Assembly (NCBI GenBank): GCA_030614715.1
Contig: JAUWTM010000019.1
Span: forward strand, 1 to 38,274
Source: Planctomycetota bacterium
GTDB taxonomy: Bacteria > JAJVIF01 > JAPKYR01
Length of the DNA: 38,274 nt
Direction of reading: 5' to 3'
Part shown: in pieces, positions 15,865 through 23,179 of the stretch
How the letters are laid out: every line of letters begins with the position of its first letter
How positions within the stretch are numbered: position 1 is the stretch's first letter
Translations under genes and position numbers: made by a program
The notes under the pieces: generated by a model
Database searches by the model: none
What the model saw: the letters and a program-made list of their open reading frames with translations, nothing else
What the model was told of the DNA's origin: nothing

Positions 15865-16605
15865 ATGGATAAAAGCATTAGCAAAACAGATATAGCCATT
15901 TTCTGCGGCATTGCCGCGTTGATCCTGTTCGGACACACCTTACTGGTCAGCGGACCTGCGAATGCGTCGGGACTGGCACCGCTCCTGATGCAGGGAGCCG
16001 GATTTTCGTACATGCCCATTGTGAACCAGAATGCGTCGCAGCTCGAGTACAACGCACGTGACATGCTCTACACCCTCGGTTCAGCTCAGCTCAGCTACGC
16101 CACGAATGTGACCAACGGTAAATTTGCTGAGCTTCAGGAACTCAAGAATATTGGATACCTCCAGCCAAACGTCACTGGCGGACTGCTGGTCGGGGAATAC
16201 AGCATTACTTTCTACATGCCAAGGAACAAGAGGGGATTCACACTCGTCGCAGAACCGGACAACTTCGATCTCAGGGCGTTCATGATCACCGAAAACCAGG
16301 ACGTAGTTCTCATTACACCGACAGTTTTGCCCGATCCCACGGAAGCATGGGGGACGGTTCGTGCGATGGAATCCGAGGCGTTACACAACACCAACAGGTA
16401 TGATTACTTCCTCGGGATGCAGCTTCTGAGCTACGATCCCCCGCTCCAGATCAGGTTGAACGCGGAGCGGACAAGTTATTCGCTGCATTCATTGCTGGAG
16501 GGTGGTCAGTACGGCTTTACACTCGACGAATCCCTGGTGTATATTGATTCTTTCGCAAGTTATCTCGCTGGCGATACCCGTGAGTTCGAAAGTGATTCGT
16601 ATTAA
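15865..16605 (+). CDS. Exported protein with type IV pilin-like head domain (paralogue 1)
   Basis: A 246-residue protein from the ATG at 15865, chosen because the sequence then reads as a signal peptide (MDKSISKTDIAIFCGIAALI, cleavage near ANA-SG). An in-frame TTG at 15811 would add 18 residues. The segment at mature residues about 50-130 (ARDMLYTLGSAQLSYATNVT...GKFAELQELKNIGYLQP...YSITFYMPRNKRGFTLVAEP) matches the helix, loop and four-strand pattern of type IV pilin or pseudopilin heads. There is no prepilin peptidase motif (GFTLIE type), so it is probably released or anchored by other means. A second half of about 110 residues is of no recognised family. It is the first of four related genes and lies 9 bp before the second. 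No pilus assembly gene is nearby. Confidence 0.72.
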   Translation: MDKSISKTDIAIFCGIAALILFGHTLLVSGPANASGLAPLLMQGAGFSYMPIVNQNASQLEYNARDMLYTLGSAQLSYATNVTNGKFAELQELKNIGYLQPNVTGGLLVGEYSITFYMPRNKRGFTLVAEPDNFDLRAFMITENQDVVLITPTVLPDPTEAWGTVRAMESEALHNTNRYDYFLGMQLLSYDPPLQIRLNAERTSYSLHSLLEGGQYGFTLDESLVYIDSFASYLAGDTREFESDSY

Positions 16606-16614
16606 CGGATTTCC

Positions 16615-17355
16615 ATGGAAAAGCGACACCCTATGAACCACCGTTTGCCCTCCAGATTCGATATCCCAGTCTTTATTCTCATCCTGGTGCTGGTTGCTGG
16701 TGCAAATGTACTCTCTTTCAATCGAGCCAGTGCGGTTCCGGTCAGCCTGATGCAGACAGGCGGTGCGGTATTTGGATACTCGGGCGTTGAATATTCCGAT
16801 CCCGAGGATCGTTGCAGGGGAGTCCTGAGGTCGCTTGGGACGTCCCAGCTGGCCTACGCGACCTTCTACACCAACGGCCGGTACGGGACGTTCGATGACC
16901 TCAAGCTGTCGGAATTTATACAAGAGGATTACACTCTTACAAATATCGCTGAGGGTTACGAGGTGAGATTCTACCTTAACCGTCTTCACGATGACTTCAT
17001 AATTCTCGCGCTTCCGGAGGACGGTATGGGGCATTGTGGTTACATGATCGATGCTCGCCAGACGCTCATGGAAGCCTGGCTTGTCGAGATGGAGCAGCCC
17101 GAAGAGGAATGGTTCGTGATCATGGACGCCCAGAACGAGTCCATGGATGCCGCTGGTGAATATTACTGGCCGGTTGCGCTCCCGGGTTCACCCGATCCGC
17201 CGAAGGAATTCGATGTATTACTCAGTGAGGACCGTCAGGTGTTCATAATCAACCATGCACCGCCATTCACAGGTTCCTCACATGAGTATTTCTTCCATTC
17301 GGTGATGGATTTCATCCTGGTCGAAGTGTGGGAAGAACCCGAACCCAACGACTGA
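16615..17355 (+). CDS. Exported protein with type IV pilin-like head domain (paralogue 2)
   Basis: A 246-residue protein with a hydrophobic leader (FDIPVFILILVLVAGANVLS) and a likely signal peptidase I site near ASA-VP. The head domain is CRGVLRSLGTSQLAYATFYT...GRYGTFDDLKLSEF...YEVRFYLNRLHDDFIILALP, the clearest of the family. It is followed by a Cys-containing loop and a C-terminal region (about residues 165-246) with the phrase DAQNESMDAAGEYYW that recurs in paralogue 3 (DVQNESMSDDDEYVY). It starts 9 bp after paralogue 1, so the two are co-transcribed. The ATG at 16633 (MNHRLP) is an alternative start. Function is unknown; structural role in the envelope is a guess. Confidence 0.75.
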   Translation: MEKRHPMNHRLPSRFDIPVFILILVLVAGANVLSFNRASAVPVSLMQTGGAVFGYSGVEYSDPEDRCRGVLRSLGTSQLAYATFYTNGRYGTFDDLKLSEFIQEDYTLTNIAEGYEVRFYLNRLHDDFIILALPEDGMGHCGYMIDARQTLMEAWLVEMEQPEEEWFVIMDAQNESMDAAGEYYWPVALPGSPDPPKEFDVLLSEDRQVFIINHAPPFTGSSHEYFFHSVMDFILVEVWEEPEPND

Positions 17356-17449
17356 ATTTGAACCTATTTAGAGCCCCACGAGTCTTTGCATTGGGGACTT
17401 AGAGTCGATAAACTAACCATATTAAGAAGCTGATTCGGAGGTTTAATCA

Positions 17450-18178
17450 ATGAGGTTTCTCTCAAATCGGAACAATGTACCGTTATTTCTGCCGCTCGCA
17501 CTCCTGCTGATCATGTCGGGGTTGCTTTTCGTCAGCCCGGGAGCCAAAGCACAGGGACTGGAGGGTCTTGTGGACCCGTCCTCGAACGAGCATTTTGTCA
17601 GGACCGCTGTCGGCTGGATGGAAGCGTTTTACCCGCTGCAGACACAATATATCGACGGTCCTGGCGACGGAGAGTACGGCGATCTTGACGATCTCGTCGC
17701 TGCAGGATATTTCCCTCCGTATTTCACCAAGGAGGACATGGTCGACGGATACTTAATTGACTTCTATTTCAACGAAAATAAAACTGATTACGCAGTCGTT
17801 GTAACTCCGATGGAGAGGGAAGACCTGCCAGCGTTTTACGTGGATGCCAACAATGTTGTGATGGCTTTACCGTATATCGATACTGAGGGCGACTTCGGGC
17901 TGTTCGGTACTGTTATCGATGTACAGAATGAGTCGATGTCGGATGACGATGAGTACGTCTACCTCGACATGGACGATTACAGCGAACCCGACTTCGTTCC
18001 GGAAATGTACGTGAACGCAGCCGGAACCGATTACGTAGTGATGGATTTCCACGAAATGGATATCGGGCTTTTCGGTGCAGGTTGGGTCGCCTCAATCGAG
18101 GGCACATACATGGTTGTCGAGTACGATTACGAAATGGGTTACTCCAACGAGGAAATCATTGATTTTTCCGGACAATGA
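17450..18178 (+). CDS. Exported protein with type IV pilin-like head domain (paralogue 3)
   Basis: A 242-residue protein with a clear signal peptide (MRFLSNRNNVPLFLPLALLL, cleavage at AKA-QG). The head domain spans about residues 45-135 (VGWMEAFYPLQTQYIDGPGD...YGDLDDLVAAGYFPP...YLIDFYFNENKTDYAVVVTP) and is the most divergent. The acidic C-terminal half contains the shared NESM motif. GGAGG stands 9 bases before the ATG. A 94-bp gap separates it from paralogue 2 and a terminator follows, so it may share the upstream promoter. The protein is strongly acidic (many Asp and Glu), as expected of an extracellular or periplasmic protein. Confidence 0.74.
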   Translation: MRFLSNRNNVPLFLPLALLLIMSGLLFVSPGAKAQGLEGLVDPSSNEHFVRTAVGWMEAFYPLQTQYIDGPGDGEYGDLDDLVAAGYFPPYFTKEDMVDGYLIDFYFNENKTDYAVVVTPMEREDLPAFYVDANNVVMALPYIDTEGDFGLFGTVIDVQNESMSDDDEYVYLDMDDYSEPDFVPEMYVNAAGTDYVVMDFHEMDIGLFGAGWVASIEGTYMVVEYDYEMGYSNEEIIDFSGQ

Positions 18179-18200
18179 TTTGATCTGAAAGCAATTGTGA

Positions 18201-18239
18201 CGCCCTCTTCGACCTGTGGTCGGAGGGGGTGTTTTTTTT
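18201..18239 (+). terminator. Intrinsic terminator after paralogue 3
   Basis: GCCCTCTTCGACC pairs with GGTCGGAGGGGGT (one mismatch) and is followed by eight T residues. Confidence 0.85.
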
Positions 18240-18298
18240 GCTAATTACAGGTAATAGTGTAGGATTTATGTAAGGCAAGATTATGGAGGATCCACACC

Positions 18299-19576
18299 AT
18301 GGCAGGACGCCGAAGATTTTTTATTGAGTTCAGCTTTATCGTTGCACTGATTGTACTGATTGCTGGTGGACATCTCGTCAGCAGTTCGGGTGTAAGCGCG
18401 AGTCCTGGAACCCTGTTCGATCTGGGCAGGATCTTAAATCCACTTACGAAACAGGGAGAAATCGATCCGATCGATAAGTGCCGCACTACGTTAGCTGCAC
18501 TGGGAGCGAGCCAGCTTGCGTATGCACAGACGAATAACTGGCGGTACGGGAATTCACGGGATCTGAATAATTCACTGTCCTACGAACTTCAGCAGGCATT
18601 CTGGGGATCGCCGTACGGCTATTCGATTGGATGGTTCGTCAACAGGGATAAGTCGGATTTCCTGTACACGGCAACGGCTGTGGGTGATGTCGATCTCCAG
18701 GATTTCATGATCGATTCACGCCAGATGGTGATGGAGATCGAACCCGTAAAAACTGGCCTGGATATCAACCATTGGCTGTATCTTAATGAGCAACAGGAGC
18801 TTTCTATGCGGTATAACGGGACCTACTGGTGGTTCGAATCAGGTTCCAGTGCGTACCGTATCAGGTCATACCTTAATTTCAATCAGTCAGCCTACTGTTT
18901 AGTCCAAGACTATGAGTACGCTGGTAACTTCGAGCCCCTGAATTACGATTATGTTGAACTGATGTATATGTCCGAAACGTCAAATTTTTACATCGTGTTC
19001 CCGTCAGAAGTGCAGGTCGATATGTCAGTGGCATACAGTAACGCTGAAAACGCAAGGGGTACGCTAACAGCTATAGCGTCGAGCAACAGGGCGTACAGGG
19101 ATTCAAATCCGGGTGATGGGACTTACGGATCATTTTATGATCTCCTTGAGATGATGTATATCGCGATAGGTTACACTCCCGACACGATGGTGTCAGGTTA
19201 CACGCTCGAATGGTTCATGACCGAGGATAAGATGCTGTTCTCAGTCGTTGCGATCCCGACTGAATACACGGAATTCAATCCTGTCTACATGATCGACCAG
19301 ACAGAGGTCCTGAGAAAGCTGATTCCTGTCGCGACATACACTCCGGACAGTAATTATTCCGATATGCAGCACTCGGCCGATGAAATGATGAATGAAACAG
19401 GGTCGTACGGCTGGGACGTGGACGCTGAACTAACGGGATACGAGTCGGATATCGATATCTACCTGCTCCCGGAACACGACCAGGTCCTTTTGAAAATACC
19501 GGTGATCCACGGAGTAGATGATCTAGTGTACGTCTCATCGCTCGGACGATTTTATTCGACCGAGGTTGTCAGGTAG
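18299..19576 (+). CDS. Exported protein with two type IV pilin-like head domains (paralogue 4)
   Basis: A 425-residue member of the cluster with the module duplicated. The leader MAGRRRFFIEFSFIVALIVL has a likely signal peptidase I site near VSA-SP. Module 1 is at about residues 60-140 (CRTTLAALGASQLAYAQTNN...YSIGWFVNRDKSDFLYTATA) and module 2 at about 255-340 (ARGTLTAIASSNRAYRDSNP...YTLEWFMTEDKMLFSVVAIP). Each is followed by a spacer of about 90 residues. GGAGG precedes the ATG. It has its own terminator upstream and downstream and so is a separate unit or a read-through extension. The internal duplication shows that the family is expanding both by gene and by domain. Function is unknown. 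Confidence 0.74.
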   Translation: MAGRRRFFIEFSFIVALIVLIAGGHLVSSSGVSASPGTLFDLGRILNPLTKQGEIDPIDKCRTTLAALGASQLAYAQTNNWRYGNSRDLNNSLSYELQQAFWGSPYGYSIGWFVNRDKSDFLYTATAVGDVDLQDFMIDSRQMVMEIEPVKTGLDINHWLYLNEQQELSMRYNGTYWWFESGSSAYRIRSYLNFNQSAYCLVQDYEYAGNFEPLNYDYVELMYMSETSNFYIVFPSEVQVDMSVAYSNAENARGTLTAIASSNRAYRDSNPGDGTYGSFYDLLEMMYIAIGYTPDTMVSGYTLEWFMTEDKMLFSVVAIPTEYTEFNPVYMIDQTEVLRKLIPVATYTPDSNYSDMQHSADEMMNETGSYGWDVDAELTGYESDIDIYLLPEHDQVLLKIPVIHGVDDLVYVSSLGRFYSTEVVR

Positions 19577-19614
19577 TTTTCAGGCATATAAACCCCCGAA
19601 AATGGTACGATTTT

Positions 19615-19643
19615 ACCTCTGGTTCGTGGCCAGAGGTGTTTTT
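19615..19643 (+). terminator. Terminator-like hairpin that also masks the epimerase ribosome-binding site
   Basis: ACCTCTGG/CCAGAGGT with a 7-nt loop is followed by GTTTTT. It ends three bases before the ATG of the next gene, and the 3' arm (AGAGGT) is the only Shine-Dalgarno candidate for that gene. Read-through transcripts from paralogue 4 would be terminated or would have the start site sequestered. Confidence 0.75.
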
Positions 19644-19645
19644 AT

Positions 19646-20677
19646 ATGACCAAAGTGCTCATAACCGGAGCGACCGGGTTCATCGGACGTGCGGTTGCCG
19701 ACGCCGCTACCCGTCGGGGTATCGAGCTCCGCCTTATGCTGCGCTCGGATAAGTACATCGACCAGGTCAAACACCTCGATTTCGAGCGTGTCACGGGTGA
19801 CATGACCGATCCGGACTCGCTAAGGAAGGCATGCGACGGTGTCGACGCGGTGTTTCACCTCGCCGCGATGTACTCTATGTGGGTCCGCGACTGCGACCTG
19901 CTCATGAAGACGAATGTCGAGGGCACCCGTGCAATGATTCAGGCAGCACTCGATTCAGGTGTTGAGAAAATTGTGTACACGTCGTCCGTAGCAGCGATTG
20001 GTCATCGTGAGGACGGTCAGCCGTCGGATGAGACGGTCGAATGGAACCTCGAATTCACCGGTGATCCGTACACGAAATCGAAACACCTCGCGCACATGGT
20101 CGCGAAGGAATTTATAAAGGATGGTGCCCCGGTAATTATTACGTACCCGTCAGCGCCGATCGGATGGGGGGATATCAAGCCGACCCCGACCGGGCAGATG
20201 TATGTCGATTATGTAAACGGGAAGGTTCCGGTGTACTACGACGGTGGATTCAGCGTGATAGATGTCGATGATTGTGGTGAGGGACATCTGTTGGCATTCG
20301 AGAAGGGTACGCCGGGCGAGGGATACATCCTGACGAATAGAAATATGGCGTTGAAGGAGATCTTCGACCTGACGTCAGAGATTACGGGTGTCCCGAAGCT
20401 GAGAATCAAGGTGTCGACGGGCATGGCGGCTTTCGCGGGGGGTATGATGGAGTGGTGGTCGAACGCGGTTACGAAGCAGACACCCGTATTGACTCGCGGT
20501 GGAGCCATGATGACCGCCTTACCGCCGTTTTTCACCGCTGAAAAAGCGGTCCGTGAGCTTGGGCTGACATATACCCCGATCCGGGAGACTTTTGAAAAAA
20601 TGCTCTGGTACTTTTACCAGAGGGGATGGATAAAAAGGAAACCGTTGACCGGAACAGGATATAAGCCACCAGCCTAA
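19646..20677 (+). CDS. NAD(P)-dependent epimerase/dehydratase (extended SDR)
   Basis: A 343-residue extended short-chain dehydrogenase. The dinucleotide-binding motif is ITGATGFIGRAV (about residues 6-17), VFHLAA follows strand 4, and the catalytic YxxxK is in DPYTKSKHLAH, with TSSVAAIG supplying the Ser. It is closest to the dihydroflavonol-4-reductase/HpnA-like branch acting on sugars, steroids or polyisoprenoid-related substrates, but no hopanoid genes are near. The C-terminal third includes FFTAEKAVRELGLTYTPIRE, typical of that branch. It is followed after 33 bp by an ABC exporter, probably co-transcribed, which suggests, without proof, that the modified product is exported. Confidence 0.9.
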   Translation: MTKVLITGATGFIGRAVADAATRRGIELRLMLRSDKYIDQVKHLDFERVTGDMTDPDSLRKACDGVDAVFHLAAMYSMWVRDCDLLMKTNVEGTRAMIQAALDSGVEKIVYTSSVAAIGHREDGQPSDETVEWNLEFTGDPYTKSKHLAHMVAKEFIKDGAPVIITYPSAPIGWGDIKPTPTGQMYVDYVNGKVPVYYDGGFSVIDVDDCGEGHLLAFEKGTPGEGYILTNRNMALKEIFDLTSEITGVPKLRIKVSTGMAAFAGGMMEWWSNAVTKQTPVLTRGGAMMTALPPFFTAEKAVRELGLTYTPIRETFEKMLWYFYQRGWIKRKPLTGTGYKPPA

Positions 20678-20686
20678 CGGCTGGTG
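20667..20686 (+). other. Hairpin with the epimerase stop codon in its loop
   Basis: A perfect 8-bp stem, CACCAGCC/GGCTGGTG, has TAAC as its loop, so the UAA stop of the epimerase gene lies at the apex. No T tract follows, so it is not an intrinsic terminator. It may protect the 3' end or tune coupling to the ABC exporter gene. Confidence 0.5.
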
Positions 20687-20710
20687 CACTGTGAAAACAC
20701 ATCGAAAAAT

Positions 20711-22504
20711 ATGGTATCGCAGACCCAAAAACCCCCGATTCAATTCGACCGGCGGCAGACCGGACGGCTGCTGCTGTCACGTCTGAAGGACCAGTCGTTC
20801 TACGTGGTTCTCTGGGCGATCACGATCGCGTTCGGGATCGCGCTCGATGCCGGGCTTTACTGGATGGTCAATGTCTTCACCGACGAGGTCATCGCCCAGC
20901 CGGACAGGAGCATGATATTCGGCGCTGCAAAGGGCATTGTGATCATCGTCGTTCTTCTGATCCTTGGACAGGGAATCCAGAAGGGTGCCGAGCTGCTCCT
21001 TACCAACAGGGTCGCGCAGTGGATGATCATGGACTTGCGTCAGAACATCTACAACCACCTGCAGGAACTCAGCCTCGACTTCTTCGAATCACAGAAAACC
21101 GGACAGATAATGAGCTGGGTCACAACCGACGTGCTCAGGATACGCGAGTTCGCCGGAAAGCAGCTGCCGAAGCTTGTACGGGGACCATTCGCGATACTCA
21201 CCTTCCTAATAATGATGTTCCTCGCATCGTGGAAGCTGATGCTTGCAGGAATAATCATCATTCCGCTGGTCGTCATAGTCGTTCAGACCGGGGCGAAAAG
21301 AATCCGTACCGCTGCACAGAAGGTGCAGGGGACGCTTGCCGACGTATCAGGAGAGCTGCAGGAGAGCATTTCGGCGATCCAGGTAGTGCGGTCGTTCGCC
21401 AACGAGATGTTCGAGATCATGAAATTCCGCAAGGTAAACATGAGTGCATACAAAGCCGAGATACGTCGCGCAACGATCGAAGCGATCATGGTTCCGGTCC
21501 TTATGCTTGCGGGTGCCGCGGGACTCGGATTGCTTCTCCTGTACGGAGCATACCAGGTGTCGGAGGGAATAATAGCTGCCGGTGACCTTGTCATGATCAT
21601 CGTGCTTCTTCACAAAACGAATGACGAGGCTAATAAGCTGGGACGCACATACGTGGCGTTCCAGGACACGCTTGCGGCGGCGGACAGGATTTTCGCGTTC
21701 CTGAAAATCGAAACGTCCATCAGGGAGAAACCGGACGCGATCGAGCTGGATCGTTGCGATGGTCGCGTCGAGTTCAGTAACATCAGCTTCAGTTACCCGA
21801 CAGGTGATGAGGTTCTGAGGGGAATTAACGTTAAAGCGGAGCCCGGTGACGTAATCGCGTTCGTGGGACCGTCCGGTGCGGGGAAATCGTCGCTGGCCAA
21901 GTTGATCCCGAGATTCTACGACGTCAGCGAAGGTCATGTTAAGGTCGACGGCCACGATGTCCGTGATCTGAAACTGGAAAATCTCAGGAAACTGCTTGGA
22001 ATAGTTCCGCAGGAGACGGTCCTGTTCCACGGCACGGTCAGGGAGAACATCGCGTACGGAAAGCTGGACGCGTCCAATGCCGAGATCGAGGCTGCCGCGA
22101 AATCCGCCAATGCCCACCAGTTCATCATGCACCTCGAGCACGGTTACGATACAACCGTCGGTGAACGAGGCACGATGTTGTCCGGTGGCCAGAGGCAGAG
22201 AATCTCGATAGCACGGGCGATACTCAAGGACCCGCGAATCCTTATTCTGGATGAGGCGACGTCGAACCTCGATACCGAAAGCGAAAAGATAGTTCAGGCT
22301 GCGTTGGAAAAATTGATGGAGGGCCGTACGACGTTTGTTATCGCGCATCGGTTGTCTACAATCCGAAATGCCAGTGAAATAATCGTCCTGAAAAGCGGAG
22401 AGGTCGTTGACCGGGGTACGCACGATGAATTAATGGCAAGGGCAGGGGTTTACAGGGAGCTCTACGAAGTCGAGGGTATGCAGCGTCAAGAATATTCAGA
22501 ATAA
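20711..22504 (+). CDS. ABC exporter, fused permease and ATPase
   Basis: A 597-residue half-transporter of the MsbA/lipid A or multidrug type, working as a homodimer or heterodimer in the inner membrane. The transmembrane domain with six helices covers about residues 30-320, with the conserved helix VLWAITIAFGIALDAGLYW and the region LDFFESQKTGQIMSW. The nucleotide-binding domain holds Walker A GPSGAGKSSLAKL, Q-loop GIVPQETVLF, the signature LSGGQRQRISIARA, Walker B ILILDEATSNLD and the H-loop IAHRLST. The ATG at 20711 is used; an in-frame GTG at 20684 inside the preceding hairpin would add nine residues, and neither has a good ribosome-binding site. The substrate is unknown; candidates are a lipid, peptide or drug. 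Confidence 0.94.
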   Translation: MVSQTQKPPIQFDRRQTGRLLLSRLKDQSFYVVLWAITIAFGIALDAGLYWMVNVFTDEVIAQPDRSMIFGAAKGIVIIVVLLILGQGIQKGAELLLTNRVAQWMIMDLRQNIYNHLQELSLDFFESQKTGQIMSWVTTDVLRIREFAGKQLPKLVRGPFAILTFLIMMFLASWKLMLAGIIIIPLVVIVVQTGAKRIRTAAQKVQGTLADVSGELQESISAIQVVRSFANEMFEIMKFRKVNMSAYKAEIRRATIEAIMVPVLMLAGAAGLGLLLLYGAYQVSEGIIAAGDLVMIIVLLHKTNDEANKLGRTYVAFQDTLAAADRIFAFLKIETSIREKPDAIELDRCDGRVEFSNISFSYPTGDEVLRGINVKAEPGDVIAFVGPSGAGKSSLAKLIPRFYDVSEGHVKVDGHDVRDLKLENLRKLLGIVPQETVLFHGTVRENIAYGKLDASNAEIEAAAKSANAHQFIMHLEHGYDTTVGERGTMLSGGQRQRISIARAILKDPRILILDEATSNLDTESEKIVQAALEKLMEGRTTFVIAHRLSTIRNASEIIVLKSGEVVDRGTHDELMARAGVYRELYEVEGMQRQEYSE

Positions 22505-22582
22505 AAAAAACGTGCCCTCTGTCGCTGGCTGAAAACACCTCACAAAAGACACGCTGGTTTCAGATAACTCTTAGTAACAGGC

Positions 22583-22999
22583 TCAGACTAATTTCTGTGT
22601 GCCCATTTCCCCGGACGTCAGGTCCATAAGGTCAGCTTCATTCGGTGTGACCTTGATAAGCACGTAATCCGGGTCCTTCGGTCCATCGGACCAGTACTGC
22701 TTCCATTCATCCTCCCAGAGTTCGGATTTTACAGCCTGATCATCGATTACCTGGGCGGAACCGAAAATCCTGATTACCTTCGTCTCCTCGAAGAACAGCG
22801 TCGCGACGTTCGGATTCGCGTTGATCTGGCGAACCTTGTTGGATTTACCGGACGTAGCGAACCAGACTGAGAAATCGTCATCGCATCGGGCACAGTGCAT
22901 GACCCTGATCCTTGGTTTGCCGTCCTCGATTGTCGACAAATGTGAATTCGGGTGCTCGCGGATGAATTCAAGAGCGAGTTTTTTAATGTCATCGGTCAT
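22583..22999 (-). CDS. Pyridoxamine 5'-phosphate oxidase-like flavin protein
   Basis: A 138-residue split-barrel protein of the PNPOx-like (general stress protein 26) family. The pattern ALEFIREHPNSHLSTIEDGKPRIRVM and FATSGKSNKVRQINANPNVATLFF is typical of these FMN- or F420-binding proteins, which are homodimers. The ATG at 22999 is preferred over one at 23020 because AAGGAAAC precedes it. A strong promoter lies upstream on the same strand. It is transcribed towards the ABC exporter gene (convergent, 78 bp apart). The exact cofactor and substrate cannot be told, and it lacks the extra domain of true PdxH. Confidence 0.88.
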   Translation of the reverse strand: MTDDIKKLALEFIREHPNSHLSTIEDGKPRIRVMHCARCDDDFSVWFATSGKSNKVRQINANPNVATLFFEETKVIRIFGSAQVIDDQAVKSELWEDEWKQYWSDGPKDPDYVLIKVTPNEADLMDLTSGEMGTQKLV

Positions 23000-23049
23000 A
23001 ACAGTTTCCTTTCTGTTCAAAGTGATCCTCTTGAATGCAGGGAGGTCAC

Positions 23050-23077
23050 ATTATATTGCCTGCAACTGATATGTAAA
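23050..23077 (-). promoter_or_regulatory. Sigma-70-type promoter of the PNPOx-like gene
   Basis: On the minus strand TTTACA (23072-23077) and TATAAT (23050-23055) are 16 bp apart. The -35 abuts a short palindrome CCGGTGACCGG (about 23080-23091) that could be an operator. Confidence 0.65.
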
Positions 23078-23121
23078 GTCCGGTGACCGGTGAAAATCAA
23101 TATTTCTTACCGCACGGGTGT

Positions 23122-23147
23122 AAAAAAGCTCCCGCGTTAACGGGAGC
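23122..23147 (-). terminator. Intrinsic terminator of the lipoprotein gene at 23180-25216
   Basis: GCTCCCG/CGGGAGC with a 6-nt loop; on the minus strand it is followed by six T residues. Confidence 0.85.
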
Positions 23148-23179
23148 CTGTTGTTTCATTGTTATGCTGACTGGGATTG

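Noticed and set aside
21347-22423. Minus-strand ORF of 358 residues opposite the ABC exporter
   Set aside because: A shadow of the strongly conserved ATPase domain; no family features of its own.
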